The notes beneath the pieces were generated by a model that searched no databases, had not been told where the DNA came from, and was given only the letters and a program-made list of their open reading frames with translations. Shown one piece after another: positions 22,301 through 33,734 of a stretch of DNA of 64,000 bases (its first letter is position 1; the number at the start of each line of letters is the position of its first letter). The stretch spans positions 17,046,089 to 17,110,088 of the forward strand of contig NC_065922.1 in assembly GCF_024586455.1 (NCBI RefSeq). Direction: 5' to 3'. A program made the position numbers and the translations under genes. This DNA is from Bactrocera neohumeralis. Lineage: Eukaryota > Arthropoda > Insecta > Diptera > Tephritidae.

Positions 22301-24627
22301 AGAGCATCATCGCAGCGCAAGTGGAAACTATTGCACAAACTGAACTCCAAAAATATCAAAAGTTTGAATGTGATTGTCAGAGTATAGCTGAAACGTTGCT
22401 TGAACAGTGCATAGCCATGCAGCTGGAGGAGTTGGCCAATGAAGAATATGCCATGATGTGCCATGATCAGCTCATGCTGAGTCGTTACTTTGAACGTTGG
22501 CTGCGCTACACACGAAAAAAACAAAAACAGCGCGCGCTCATGGAGTCCACACCCATATGGGTGACAATGGACACGCGTGCCGAGCAAACCGCCAAGTTGA
22601 TGCATCCAAAAGAGGCGGAGAATTTACGAATGATCAAACGCTATCGTCACGGAGAGCCATGCAATTTCGAGCTATTGCTCTGGCAACATCCCGAAACCTT
22701 ATCGCGACCTCATGCCACCGTTGACATATTCGAGGTGGTACGTGCACATTTGACGCACAAGCAGAGTGTAGTGGTGAAAGGCGGACATATGCAACAAAAT
22801 AAGTATTTTAAACTGTTGCTAACGCTGCCCAATGACAGAGATGAATTGCCGGGCTTCGAGAGTTTATGCAACAAATGGCTGCAGAAGCATTTGCGACGCA
22901 ACAACAGCGCCACGGAAGAGGTACAAGTGGTGGAAAAAGACGCTGAACAGACGACTCCATACATTTGCGGTGTGGAGCGTGATGTGGCGCTGTGTGTGAG
23001 AAAAGTGAGCGGTATACCGGCGCTAAACGAGAGCGGCCAAATCGTGAGCAACGAATGTGACAACATGGATGCGATTATCTGCCTCATGGGCTGTGACAAC
23101 ATACAGAGTACGCGCAAACGCATACACCATTTGCTCAAACTAAGCCGACTGCATAAGGCTGTGCCGGTGGCTTTTATTATCTACGATGGACAGTACACTG
23201 ATGAATTGGAGCTTAGTGATATGCTGGAAATGGAGAGTTTAGTGAGCGCAGGTCAAGTGTCGGCGTACAAATTCTTTGGTTGCTTGCAGTCCAAAAATGA
23301 ATTCTCTTTCGTCCATCTTATGGGGCGCGCTCTGCGTTTTGTGACGCGTGAAAATCGATTATCCAACAAAGAAGCCGATGTTTTGCAGATGCAAAGGCTG
23401 CAGAGTTGGCTGGAATCGTGCTTGGGCGAGGAAATGTGGCAACGTTGGCAATTCTCCTCCGAACAAAATCCCTCATTCGCGAAAATCTGTAGCACGCCGC
23501 AATATTTGGTGGATTTGTATAATGAGGCTGTGCAACGTGTGATACATATGACCACAGTTGATTTCAGTGACACGCCCGAGTTTCCCGAAGAGTTGCGTAA
23601 ATTTGTGCCCAAACTAAATGTGGATATACCGCTTGGCTTGGAATATTTTCCCAAAGACTGGAAGTCTCCGCAGCGTCAACAACAGATTTCAAAGTTTCTA
23701 CAGCGTTTATTGCTGGCGCCCGTCGCAGACGCACCCAACTTCAAGGACGTCGAAGATTGGGAGCTATGGCTGTTAAACTATGCGAGCGCATGTATACCGC
23801 ACGATGAAGAAGCTGCCACTTTGGCTAGCTACCAAGCCATCAAAGCACTAATTGAGCAGCTGAATCGCGCTGACTTAGAGGACGTCGCTATACCAACACG
23901 CTTTCAGCTAATTAACTATTTATCTATTATAAAAGCAATTGCCTACACACTGATTAACGCTGTGCTTAAGGATTACATTGCAAATCCAGATGCGGACTCG
24001 TACAAATTGCCCAACGAGATTGTTTATCAACAACAAGCGCTAGAAGATTATCAACTTATGCCGTGGTGGTTGAATAACCAAGCTGTTGAAGCAGTGAAAA
24101 TGGATTATACAATGGTTGAAGCTGAAGATACCAGCTCACAAGATAGGGAGTCCGTCGATGAGCCGGGTGTGATGAACAGCGAAATGTTGGACGAAATTAT
24201 AAAGCAAGCCGAAGCTGTTTCACGCAAAGCGGAGCAAAACTTTTATTCGTTGAAAAAACAAACGCCCAACGCGGACACAACGGAGTTATCACGCGATTTG
24301 GATGCCAGCATTTATCAGTTTGAATTGGCAAAACAAATCGGCTCGTACGATGCCTCTTTCATATCTAAATTAGATGAAATCGATAGCGATTTAGAGGGCG
24401 CTGTTGGCGGTGCTGCTGAGAAGTTGGTTAGTCGTACCGATGATGGTGGTGGCGATGGCGTAAACAGTGTCAGCATAAGTCGAAAACGTAAGCATACGTC
24501 GGCTGCCGAAGGCGATGCCAATGATATAGAAGCGGTTATGGCACGCGCCTTCAATGTTATCGAAAAAGTCGAAGCAGAGCAAGATCGCGCCGAACGTTTG
24601 CACAAGATGGCTATGCTGGATTTATAG
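19382..24627 (+). CDS. xmas: GANP/Sac3-type TREX-2 mRNA export protein (xmas)
   Basis: xmas is the fly GANP/MCM3AP homologue, scaffold of the TREX-2 complex coupling transcription to nuclear-pore mRNA export. Exons 19382-19437, 19495-20078, 20137-21110 and 21169-24627 give 1690 residues with all phases matching. Residues about 20-95 form an RRM-like fold (DKLVAKNHFSKFGKITRF). The SAC3/GANP domain starts at about 214 (GICPDMCPEKERLMREF) and runs across the third exon through HELRPESVLQMTMLYLMHR and SKRTVSVGECVCG. Then come poly-Gln runs and FG-nucleoporin-like SIFGG/IFGPP motifs, an Ala/Glu/Lys coiled coil (about 848-912), and the long MCM3AP-like C-terminus ending in a short helix. The RRM and SAC3 parts are in one continuous frame here. 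Intron 1 has donor TC|GTGAGT. Confidence 0.95.
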
Positions 24628-26198
24628 TGAATTTGAACACAAGTCTTGAAGATTTTATTGGCACATAATTTGGACAGTATTTTTACGCGAATTTAACGAA
24701 TGCCCATATGGTATAATTTAAACATGTTTGCTTATACAAAACATTACACAACGAAATATATAAATTGAGATGGTACAATTTTACACAATGCATTTCATTT
24801 TAATAATGTTTATTATTTGGTTACGACTGCCGGGAGAAAGGTTGATAAAGTCATGTCCGTTTATCTGTATATATGCGAATTAACCTCTCAGTTTTTACCA
24901 TCTTCTCTCGGAGTTTTAAACACGTCTTTTTTCCAACCAAGCAGCTGCTCATTTGAAACCGCCGATATCGAAAAAAAAGCTTTGTGCGTTACTGAACCGC
25001 ATTTCAGCGATTGAAGAGTAAAACGCTTTTAAGGAGGGTCTTCCTTTATTTGGCCAAAGGTAGTTGCAACATCAAAGCTATTAGTAGAATATTAGACTAT
25101 ACGTCTCTACTATATCAAATATAGACGAGGATATACAGGTATCTGCATGTCCTTTGAATTTTATAGTCCATAATAAAGAAATGTTCATCAATTTCTTAAA
25201 GCTCTTTTACAAGTCAGTTATTTATAGAAAGCAAACTAAGTGGTAATTATTTCACAAGTTCCCAGTAAACAAAGTCAATGCCCAAAAATTTATGTATTAT
25301 CATTGTCCACTATAAGTACATAAACTATATAAACAAACATGAATCACCAACGAAAATGATAAACATGTTATTGCCGAATAAAGTCTGGTGCAAATCTTGA
25401 AAACATTGGTGAAATATTTACTAACAAACTAGTGAATGAATCTACTTCAATAGAGCGCTTTAGAAGAAAAACAAACATGTTTTTATGTCAACAATATCGC
25501 ATGAAAATAATAAAAGAAATGCGTTTTTAATGGTGCCGAACAGTTTTTATTAGAATTTAGCGTATTTGCAAGAAAATTTCAATTGCGATTGGAGCGCTAA
25601 ATATTTGGCACAAATTTGACTACAATTCTACCATTCTTTAACATGAGCCTTCATCAATTTCATAATTACACGAAATAAACTTAGTAACTAAAAATAAATC
25701 TAGTATTCACAATTATGTGGAAATTATTTCGGTCCTTGCTTTCTTCCCTGCTCTGTGTTGCAGTGTCAATAGCGAACAACAACTGCATTTGCTATTTTGT
25801 TTTGATGACTCGGCGTGTGCTTGCAGCACGTGAGTTGCTAATTGTTGTTTTTTTTTTTGTTTTGTGTTTAGTGGTGTGATCTGATGTGTTTTTGGTCATT
25901 TGCCAATTAACGCTTCCACGTTATCTGTTTGCACATATTTTCTGCGTAGATTTTTCTAGAAATATTTAACAAAATGCGCTTGTTATTCGATCTATTGACT
26001 TTCGCCTATCATCCGAAACATTCAATTTCTCCTTTCTTTCACAACACAGAAAAATCAATCAATCATGGAACTTTAAAAATCTAAACTAAATTTTTTATGT
26101 TCACAATTACTTCATAGATTAATATTGTATTATAGCAAGCATTATATAACGGGTTGAATATTTAAATAATTGAAGTTTGTTGATGTAATGCCCACAAT
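24628..26198. other. Intergenic spacer between xmas and Chchd2; no gene seen
   Basis: The genes on both sides are convergent, so 3' UTRs should occupy the edges. The rest is AT-rich unique-looking sequence. The open frame at 24817-25014 has no recognisable motif. An internal stretch at 25740-25860 is richer in GC and contains a TTGCAGCACGTGAGTTGC word, with no coding sense. Confidence 0.5.
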
Positions 26199-27117
26199 TT
26201 ATTGCAAGTGATGTTGAACCTTGCACTGTCGTAGCGCCTCATTGAAGCCCTCGCAGAGTGTTAAGTCAGATTGGCCTTGGGCGCACTGCAGGAACTGTTT
26301 AATTTCCCAAGCGCATGCACCTTGAGGTTCGTTGGGCTGAGCAGCATTGCCATAATATTGCTGTTGAGCTGGTGGAGCTGCTGCAGCAGCGGGAGCGGCA
26401 GCCTCCTTATCACCAGAACCGCTGAACAAGCTAGTAATACCGGCGCCAAGAGTGTGACCCTGTAAAATAGTTTTCAATATAGAATTTTGTTTAATATAAT
26501 TATTTGCGGAGGTGTTTAGAATTGAATTGCAATTTTATTTCCGATTAACTTACCACTGCTGAACCAACAGCTACACCGCCAGCGGTAGCTGCCATTTGTT
26601 GGAACATTGATGGCTGCTGTGGTGCGCCAACAGCACTGGGTGCTGCTTGTACTGGTGCTGGGGGTGCTGCCGGAGCTGTGCGTGCCGGCACATTTGGTGT
26701 TGGAGCAGGTGCATGATGTGTGGGCACACTCCTTTTATAAAGAATAGAAAATTTGTTGTTATTATGTCCAGTTTTTCAACATACGCATAACATTTTGACG
26801 TTTGTCAGGCGCATTAATTGTTCGAGAAAATTGTCGAGCTGTTACGCAACAACGTAGTGTCGTGTAATGTGAATTTTGACAAACATCTTATTTATGGTAT
26901 ATAAATATAAATCTTCATAAGTACTTTTCCGTGCAGTTTTTATATACATTTATTTACGTTGCAATGATAATCACTTTGACGCATGATTTTGCACTTTGCA
27001 CCCATGCGGTTGTTATTGTCACAGCTCCACAATTTCTGAACAAAAGAATAATTTTTCCATTTAGACTTACCTTCTGGTGGCTGGTGGTGGGCTAGCTGAA
27101 CGTCCACGTCGTACCAT
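26199..27117 (-). CDS. Chchd2: CHCH-domain mitochondrial protein, Chchd2/10 family
   Basis: Three exons (27117-27071, 26731-26554, 26459-26199) join to 161 residues: MVRRGRSASPPPATRR, a Pro/Ala-rich low-complexity arm, a hydrophobic Gly/Ala/Val segment (MAATAGGVAVGSAVVGHTLG) and a C-terminal CHCH domain. The twin C-x9-C motifs use C124, C134, C144 and C154 (CAWEIKQFLQC and CEGFNEALRQC). Family members sit in the mitochondrial intermembrane space, act with MICOS and complex IV, and can also act in the nucleus. The basic N-terminus with Ser-Pro-Pro is the family's targeting sequence. The join GTG|GGT across intron 2 restores the central hydrophobic helix. Confidence 0.95.
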
Positions 27118-27273
27118 TTTTGCAAATTTGTTTTAATTAATTAAATATTTGAAATAATAAATATCACTGATTTTCTTTATCGCTTGAAAAATCACTTGTA
27201 AAATTGGCTAAGTGCCTTTCGCTTTATTATATCTTTATTCTTGTATTTTCTGTTTTAAACTGACGTTTAACTT

Positions 27274-27480
27274 TCAGCTCGCGTGTCTTTTATAAAATTT
27301 CCGATTTGCCAGAAATTTCCTATCTCTTTTCTGCTTCTGCGCGAAAATTACAACAAAACAAACTGTCAAAAGTGACAATCCAATCAAAAAATTGTTCGTG
27401 GTAATAGATTGAAAATATGCGTTGTTCAAGAATTTCAGGAAGCGGAAGTTTAATAATTTAATTTTGTTTAATTTTTTCAC
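27274..27480 (-). CDS. Small one-helix membrane protein, candidate
   Basis: A 68-residue open frame starts at an ATG with no longer in-frame extension. It has a basic amphipathic N-terminus (MKKLNKIKLLNFRFLKFLNN), one hydrophobic segment of about 18 residues (NFLIGLSLLTVCFVVIFA) and a very basic tail (QKQKRDRKFLANRKFYKRH). This is the layout of tail- or N-anchored mitochondrial micropeptides. It lies 157 bp upstream of Chchd2 on the same strand, so it could instead sit within a shared leader. I do not recognise the family. Low-complexity AT-rich DNA can give such ORFs by chance, but the well-placed positive charges argue for a real gene. Confidence 0.4.
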   Translation of the reverse strand: MKKLNKIKLLNFRFLKFLNNAYFQSITTNNFLIGLSLLTVCFVVIFAQKQKRDRKFLANRKFYKRHAS

Positions 27481-28555
27481 ATTGAATTTTCTTATTTAAA
27501 GTTTTGAAGTAAAATGCCAAAGTAGTGAGAAAAATATTTTTTTAAGCAGAGCAAGTATAAATTTGTACGCTATTGATTCCAAGGTGAAGTAAGAACGCTC
27601 TGTATTGATGGAACGTAATTTTACAAAACAGCCGGAAAAGGATGTGAGTTTACAAGAAAAATTGGAATTTGATATAAATAATATGCTCTAATAGGTTAAG
27701 ATTGATTTTAATTGTTGTTATCTACTTCGAATTTGAGGTTAACTAATGATAACCAAAAGTTGACAGAAGACAATCTCATAAATACCATCGAAAAGCACAT
27801 AATCCTGCCCCTTTCTCACATACACATACATACATACTCATGCATATGCATCTGTTGCGTTTGTCTAATAGGTATCGTGCTGTGACTCTTACATTATGCT
27901 GCTGACGACCTTGGCTCTGTAATTTTACAGAGCACAACACATAACCGATAAAAATGAAAGCTGTGCGATTTATTGCAATTTTTTCGAATGTCGAAAAATA
28001 AAACTAAAATATTACGAATTTTATAAATTTTCCAAGTGCCAAAATACACTACCCCATCCAGTTAAAATTTATAAAAAAATAAATAATCTAAATTACTTTT
28101 AAATAACATTGTTATCACACAAAATTTTATGCAAATTTGACACCAACTAGCAACAACAAATATATTAACACTAACGAGTGTCAGGCGCACAGTAGATAAA
28201 TCACTGAATTGCGTTCCAGCTTAGTTGAGGTTATGTGCTTACACACACATACACACTTGAGTCATTCAGACATCAGCTCTGTTAAAAGATATGTATTTTA
28301 GTTGCATTAATCAAAAGCGACAATGACACATCATGAGCAACAACAAATGTTGAAAATCATATCAATTCTTGTATTGTGAGTAACTAATGGGTGGAGGGGA
28401 ATAAGTTTGCTCTAAATGCTGCAAAATATGGTAAATTGCGACAATAAAGTGTTTGAACACTGCGAAAAAAATAGTTTAGGGAAATTTTAAGGCGAGTTGG
28501 ACTATGTTGATATGTACTTATGCAGTATTTAAAAAAAGAAAGCTGGTGAGTATGT
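27481..28555. other. Intergenic, no gene seen
   Basis: AT-rich, with a CACATACACATACATACATAC-type short repeat near 27820 and ACACACACAT near 28245. No coding exon is recognised on either strand. Confidence 0.45.
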
Positions 28556-29320
28556 ATGCTGTCGAACGTTGGAGGGCATTGGTGCAGGACCACGCAATTC
28601 TTAACAGCTATGGGTAGTTTTCCGAGCAAATATGTAGCTATAAATCGCTGCGTAGAGATAAGCCTCCAACGTAACTATCTCAATGAACGTATAACCATAC
28701 TTAGCGACAGTCAAGCGGCTCTTAAAGCAATCTCTGCCTATGAGATCAAATCGCTACTGGTGCAGGAGTTTAGAAAGCGGCTGAATAGTCTAACGTAAGT
28801 GCACCTCATCTGGGTGCCCGGTAACAAAGCTATAACCTGGAAAGAACTGGCTGATGGGCTTGCCCGAACCGCAGCATCCACCAACATGATAGAACCTGAA
28901 CTCTTCATCAAAGTGGGTCCTCATACCATAAAGGAGCTGCTCCGTAAACAGGAAGGAGTAGGCAGAGAGACATATTGGCGACAATTCCAAGACATGCGTC
29001 ATGCCAAATTGCTAATGGAGGGTTATTACCTCAGCAGGTTTAAATACATATGTAATCAACCTCTCCAAGGACAAACTCAGGCGACTTGTTTCATTCTACA
29101 CTGGCCACTGCAAGCTGTAACATGGGACTAGCTTCTTGTGCAAATTGGCGGTGCTGCGACAGGGAGCCTGAAACTTCAGAACACCTACTAATTGACTGTA
29201 TATCATTCTGCAGACGCAGTTTAAAGGTCCTTGGACCCATGTTTCCAAATAGGAAGAACATCGCCTCAATAGCACCAAGCCATATATATTGCAATTTATC
29301 AATGTGCTGGGGCTAGGTGG
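28556..29320 (+). pseudogene. Decayed RNase H region of a non-LTR retrotransposon
   Basis: Interrupted frames read INRCVEISLQRNYLNERITILSDSQAALKAI, then a stop, then VHLIWVPGNK, DGLARTAASTN, PHTIKELLRKQEG and, after a frame change near 29130, CDREPETSEHLLIDC and IASIAPSHI. The SDSQAALKAI, IWVPG and LA-x-TAA blocks are the RNase H motifs of I/R1/LOA-type non-LTR elements, and the last block is the usual C-terminal zinc knuckle. Stops and shifts show it is dead. No poly-A tail or reverse transcriptase is visible upstream. Confidence 0.8.
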
Positions 29321-29384
29321 GTCGTTGTGAAAATTTTGTCTGGCGATTTTTACCATCAGAAAAAAATTGAACAATGAGTTCGCT

Positions 29385-29860
29385 TGAAATCTTGTGTTTC
29401 CAATTGAAACACGTCCTCGGAATCGTTGAAAACGTCACAGAAGTGCTTTGGGGAGTATACTTTATCAGGTATCAGTAGTTATTTGAGTGGCTGGCTTCAG
29501 TGAATCGGTCATCCACATCCGGTAATGTCGATAGCATCGAATAGTTAAATACACGGTGCTTGAAAATAGAGAGATAGCAGAGGATCGCAATATATCTTAT
29601 GAATCGGCTACTCATCAGGCGCGTTAATACTAGACTGAATCTTCTGAAAAAATTGCCGAGTAGAGGTCCCAAAGATGTAGACAATATTGACCGGATAAAT
29701 GGTGAAGATTTGTTTATAAATTACGTCGAAAATAATAGCCAATTCCGAAAATGAACTTTTGAAGAAACTGAACGCTATTCCAGTCGAGTCTTACGGAATA
29801 TAACTGTTTGGAAAATAATTTATTTTGATGGTGTTACACGAAAAAAAAGGTATGTCAGTC
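29385..29860 (+). pseudogene. Mariner-type transposase remnant
   Basis: Degenerate text resembles a mariner N-terminal HTH region: SSTSGNVDSIE, VLENREIAEDRNISYES, then near 29766 a LNAIPVESYG-like C-terminal phrase. The catalytic middle is missing, and frameshifts and stops are throughout. Similar wording recurs at 45235 and 50590. Confidence 0.65.
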
Positions 29861-30573
29861 CGGTACAAATTTGATCAGATAAGATCTTGTCTCTAAAGTA
29901 ACCCGTGGTGAATTTAAAAATCGTTGCGAAATGTTTGCTGATTTTATAGTCTAATTCATGTATAATATTCATAAAAACATATCGGCATATAGAGTGCGAG
30001 TTAGAAGCTAAGTGTTTCCAAAATTATAAACATTCGGGATATTATCGAACTTATGTTTCTTTGTGAGATTGTCAAGCTTTTCATGAAGTCGCCACTACTT
30101 TTTTGAAAGTATCAGAAGTAATTAAAATAATAAAAAAAAAACAAAATTTAAAAACTATCGGCAAAAGTATAAGTCTCTCTCTGTTAAAGTATTCGCGAGG
30201 GTCACCTCGGATATGGTAGACCAGGCGTCAATCATTCGTAGCTCTGAAAAGCATATGAGAAAGTTTTAACCTACTATAAGCTTTCTAATGTTAAATAAAT
30301 TTTCACAGTGTACACATACGAACATATATATATGTACATACATCAGAAGCTGGTATGTTTCAATTTGTGAGTGAATAAATTAATCAAGGCGATCATCATT
30401 TTGTGGATCGTGTAAAGTCAGTGCGTTTTGAATAACGCGCGCGGAAAGCACTCTTTTGACGCTGTACTTTTTGCAAAGGCGAAAAAGCCTTGAAAAGAGT
30501 TCCATTTAAGAAGAAAGTGAACACAGTTTAAAAAGTTGAAAAAGGAATATTTTGGAAAACCTCATTGTTGAAA

Positions 30574-32074
30574 ATGAAGCGTTTTAGTTGCCTATTGATT
30601 TTAATGTACCTCGGCGCCTGTGCAGCCTTCGGTCAGTATCACATGCGACACTATAACAGCCGACAAGTGGACTCCAGTGAGGAGGATGACACGAATACAG
30701 TGTTGCGTAAGTAGAACAAAAACAAGAAGGAACGTTAATTTCGGTTGCACCGAACACGAACATTTCTTATAGCATAAAAGGATATACAAAATAATTTGGA
30801 TTCATCAGTTTGTATGGCAGCTATATGTTATAGTGGTCCGATCTGAACAATTTCCTCGGAGATTGTAGCGTTGTTTTGCACAATAATTAGAGCCAAGTTT
30901 CGGGAAGATATCTTGGAAAATAGAAAAGTTTTTCATACAAGGACACGATTTTTATTGGTCCATTTATATGACAGCTATATGCTATAGTGGTCCGATCTGC
31001 ACAATTTCTTCGGATATTGTAGCGTAGCACTCTACAATAATTTGAGCCAAGTCCCGCGAAGATATCTTGGAAAATAGAGAAGTTTTTCATACAAGGACAC
31101 GATTTTTATTGGTCCATTTATATGGCAGCTATATGCTATAGTGGTCCGATCTGAACAATTTCTTCGGAGATTGTAGCCTGGCCTTGTATAATAATTTAAG
31201 CAAAGTTGCGCGAAGATATCTTCGAAAACAGAAAAGTTTTTCATACAAGGACACGATTTTTATCGGTCAATTTATATGACAGCTATATGCAATAATGGTC
31301 CGATCTGAATAATTTCTACGCAGCCTGTAGCTTTGTCCTTCATAATAATTTAAGCTAAGTTTCGCGAAGATATCTCGGAAAATAGAAAAGTTTTTCATAC
31401 AAGGACAAGATTTTTATCGGTCCATTTATATGGCAGCTATATGCTATAGTGATCCAACAACACTGATTCCGAGAAATGAGCAGCTATATTTAAAAAAATT
31501 CTAAAACATTAAAAATGTGTCTGGTCGCACTCTTTTCATCTTATTACGATCCTCTCCCTTTACAGGCTCCTATCGCCGCTGCATGTGGGAACAATCGAAA
31601 TTTCTACCCCGTCGCCTGGTGTTGCTCAGCTTATGTGCGAATTTGTTTTGTGAAAATAATCAAATCGTACCACGTTCCAGGTCTATTTTTGTAGTGGAAA
31701 AGATGTCTAGACCCAACGAGTAGATATTCGTAGTTGCACCTAACCTCCAATATTGTCAATGTGATATCACTAATAATGTCTCTCTCTCTCTCTCCTTCTC
31801 TTTTTATCAATTTATCTTTCTTTTTACAAATGTACGCGTGTCGTTTAGCTGCCTGGACATTTTGCCCGACCAATGCGAGCAAGGCGATGAGGAGGAGCTC
31901 ATGTATAAACCCTTCCCCGATTGCTGCCCAGTCTATTGTAATCTCAAGAGACGCATGCAACGCCTGAAGACAATGCACTACCGACATCGGAAACTTTTGA
32001 ATTTGCAACAACAACAAGCGCAGTCAGATTTACTGCTTGGCAACTACAATGTGGATGATCTGGGCTTCAGATAA
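30574..32074 (+). CDS. Secreted single-VWC (SVWC) domain peptide
   Basis: Exon 1 (30574-30706) encodes a signal peptide (LLILMYLGACAAFG, cut near residue 20) and an acidic linker. Exon 2 (31566-31680) and exon 3 (31849-32074) complete about 157 residues. After the join the mature part has cysteines in RRCMWEQ, LCANLFCEN, SCLDILPDQC and DCCPVYCN: eight in the C-C-C-C-C-CC-C order of single von Willebrand factor C domains. Arthropod SVWC proteins include Vago and infection- or feeding-responsive peptides. A second in-phase donor at 31720 (GA|GTAGAT) would add 13 residues before the fourth Cys; which one is used is unclear. A possible initiator (TCAGT) lies at about 30418. The first intron carries a 154-bp tandem repeat. 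The specific function is unknown. Confidence 0.75.
30718..31500. repeat. Five-unit 154-bp tandem repeat derived from an INE-1-like Helentron, in an intron
   Basis: The conserved word TATGGCAGCTATATGCTATAG (or TATGACAG...) starts at 30813, 30967, 31121, 31275 and 31429, exactly 154 bp apart each time. The block opens at 30718 with ACAAGAAGGAACGTTAATTTC and a degraded hairpin, like the ends of the elements at 43474 and 61075. Those elements show the same 154-bp spacing (43560/43714 and 61161/61315/61469). After the last unit a CCGAGAAATGAGCAGC phrase matches the elements' next segment, and then homology stops, so the far end is missing. Confidence 0.9.
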
Positions 32075-32187
32075 GTGCGTCGGCAAGGATGCCGCAAGCG
32101 CACACTTCGCAGTGCTGAAAGTGCTCAGTTTTGTTTGAAGAAAAAAGTTTTTTTTTGAATTAATGAAAATTCAATATAGTGGCTCGT

Positions 32188-32193
32188 AATAAA
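32188..32193 (+). terminator. Polyadenylation signal of the SVWC gene
   Basis: AATAAA lies 114 bp past the stop codon at 32072-32074, in AT-rich sequence followed by a GTGTTGTATTT GU-rich stretch. This is a normal arrangement for a fly 3' end. Confidence 0.55.
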
Positions 32194-32219
32194 ACTCGAA
32201 GTGTGAAGTGTTGTATTTA

Positions 32220-32734
32220 TTTTTGGTCGCCTTTTCTCATTTCATTTGTATGCGTGCATTGTAACCCAAATAATTAATTGATAGCAATCTCAATGGACTC
32301 GATTCACTCAATGGCACCTACGACTTGCTCACTTTATGACTTAATTATTATTTATCAGCAGCTCATATCTAATGAAGTTTTGCGGTGCGCATGCGCACGT
32401 CGTGTTCGGGCGGCAAATCTTATTTATGCGCAAGCCGACTAGTTGGCATGGAGTTGGCGCTGGCGCGACGTGCTGCCCACCAATTGGTTTTTGGCCACAT
32501 GTGTGCATAAATTAAGTGTGACTTTTTTGGATCGCATTGCAATCACAATGAGAGCAGATTTATAAATAATTCTTTGATAATTATATATATATGTATATAT
32601 AGATATATGTAGATATGTGCCAAAAACGCCCTCGGCACTGCAATGAAGTCATTTCATCGCCCACAGGTGTTTTTTAGATTAATATTTCCTCTAAAAATAT
32701 TACAAAAAACTTACGCACATTTCTGGTGGCGAGG
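32220..32734. other. Spacer after the SVWC gene; no gene seen
   Basis: A moderately GC-rich section at 32380-32480 (GCGCATGCGCACGTCGTGTTC words) is followed by an ATATAT/GTATAT run near 32585. No coding exon is recognised. Confidence 0.4.
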
Positions 32735-33130
32735 TTACTCAAAAATGCGATGATTCACTTTTGCTTTTACTGGTTTTGAAGTTATACTGAGGGACATATG
32801 TAATCGAAACAAATCCAAATTTGCGAAATTTTGCTTTTTCAAACCTATAAAAGTATCTGCGAGATTCGAAGTGTAGCCAGGTCCTTCTTCACCCGGTCTT
32901 CCCAAAGGAATGAAGGGCTTCCTCTTCCTCTGCTTCCCCCGGCGGGTACCCGGGACCACATGACCTAGTCAGCGTAGCCGCTGTCTCTTAATTCGCTGAA
33001 CTATGTCAATGTCGACGTATATCTCGTGCAGCTAATCGTCGCATCAACTGCGGTATTCGCAGGTGTTGTCTTCGTTCATGCCTCTGCACCATACAGCAGG
33101 ATAATGATGATGAATGAATTTGGTCTTTGT
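32735..33130 (-). pseudogene. 3'-end fragment of a non-LTR element (family of 48.8 and 51.7 kb)
   Basis: On the minus strand, around 32870-32950, the sequence reads like the C-terminal phrase of the copies at 48830-49310 and 51715-52350: a PGG-x-RGKQRKRKPFIPLGR-like segment, then a GEEGPGYT-like stretch matching the EKDLATL region in another frame. Further into the window are noncoding remnants of the same class. It is heavily broken. Confidence 0.55.
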
Positions 33131-33269
33131 CAGTCCGAAGGACCACCTATTGGTAAGAGTTATTCTGCGTTGGATTTGATTAATACTGTTGACACTCTTT
33201 GGTTGGCTATACTACTTGATCAAATTTGACCCGGACTAAAAAAAATGTTACACGTATTTTATTACAAAT

Positions 33270-33700
33270 CACTTGTTATAGGCCTCGTCTTTGATGGCAG
33301 TTAATGTTTTCAGTCATTAGCGAGTTTTGGAGCGTCATTCGCTAAATTATTCGACAGTTTTAGGGTCTTATTCGTAATGATGCGCTTAATGATGGTAGGG
33401 CCTTCGGCTATATTGGCAAGCATTACTTTTCGATCTCTTATTGGCATAATTTTTGCAAAAGATTAAGGTCTTTTGGTACGAGTCTAGATCCTCACTTTTC
33501 ACACCTAAAACATTAATCAAAATGAGTTGAGTTGATCCAAAGGAGATGCTGAAATCCTCAGCCATCCCTCTACTATCTCATGATGATTTCTAAGCACTGT
33601 TTTTTTTAACTTTTTCGATGGTATCGACATTTAGCCGGATGGATGACTCGCATGAGGCCAGTTTTCGATGAATTTGCGACCTTTTTAAAGCTTTATGGCA
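33270..33700 (-). pseudogene. Mariner-type transposase remnant
   Basis: Read on the minus strand with frameshifts, the order is HRKLASCESSIRLNVDTIEK, AEDFSISFGSTQLILINVLGV, then QKTLIFCKNYANKRS and a decayed pre-catalytic region. That is the N-terminal HTH to linker of a mariner transposase. Stops are frequent. Confidence 0.6.
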
Positions 33701-33734
33701 GTCAAATATTTGTGTTGGAAGTGTCTAAAGATGT

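Noticed and set aside
21603..22310. 235-codon minus-strand frame rich in Cys/Ser/Ala
   Set aside because: It is the antisense shadow of the Ala/Gln/Pro-rich part of xmas.
30718..31500. CRISPR array or promoter repeats
   Set aside because: Units are 154 bp contiguous, with no spacers, in a eukaryotic intron, and match dispersed Helentron elements.
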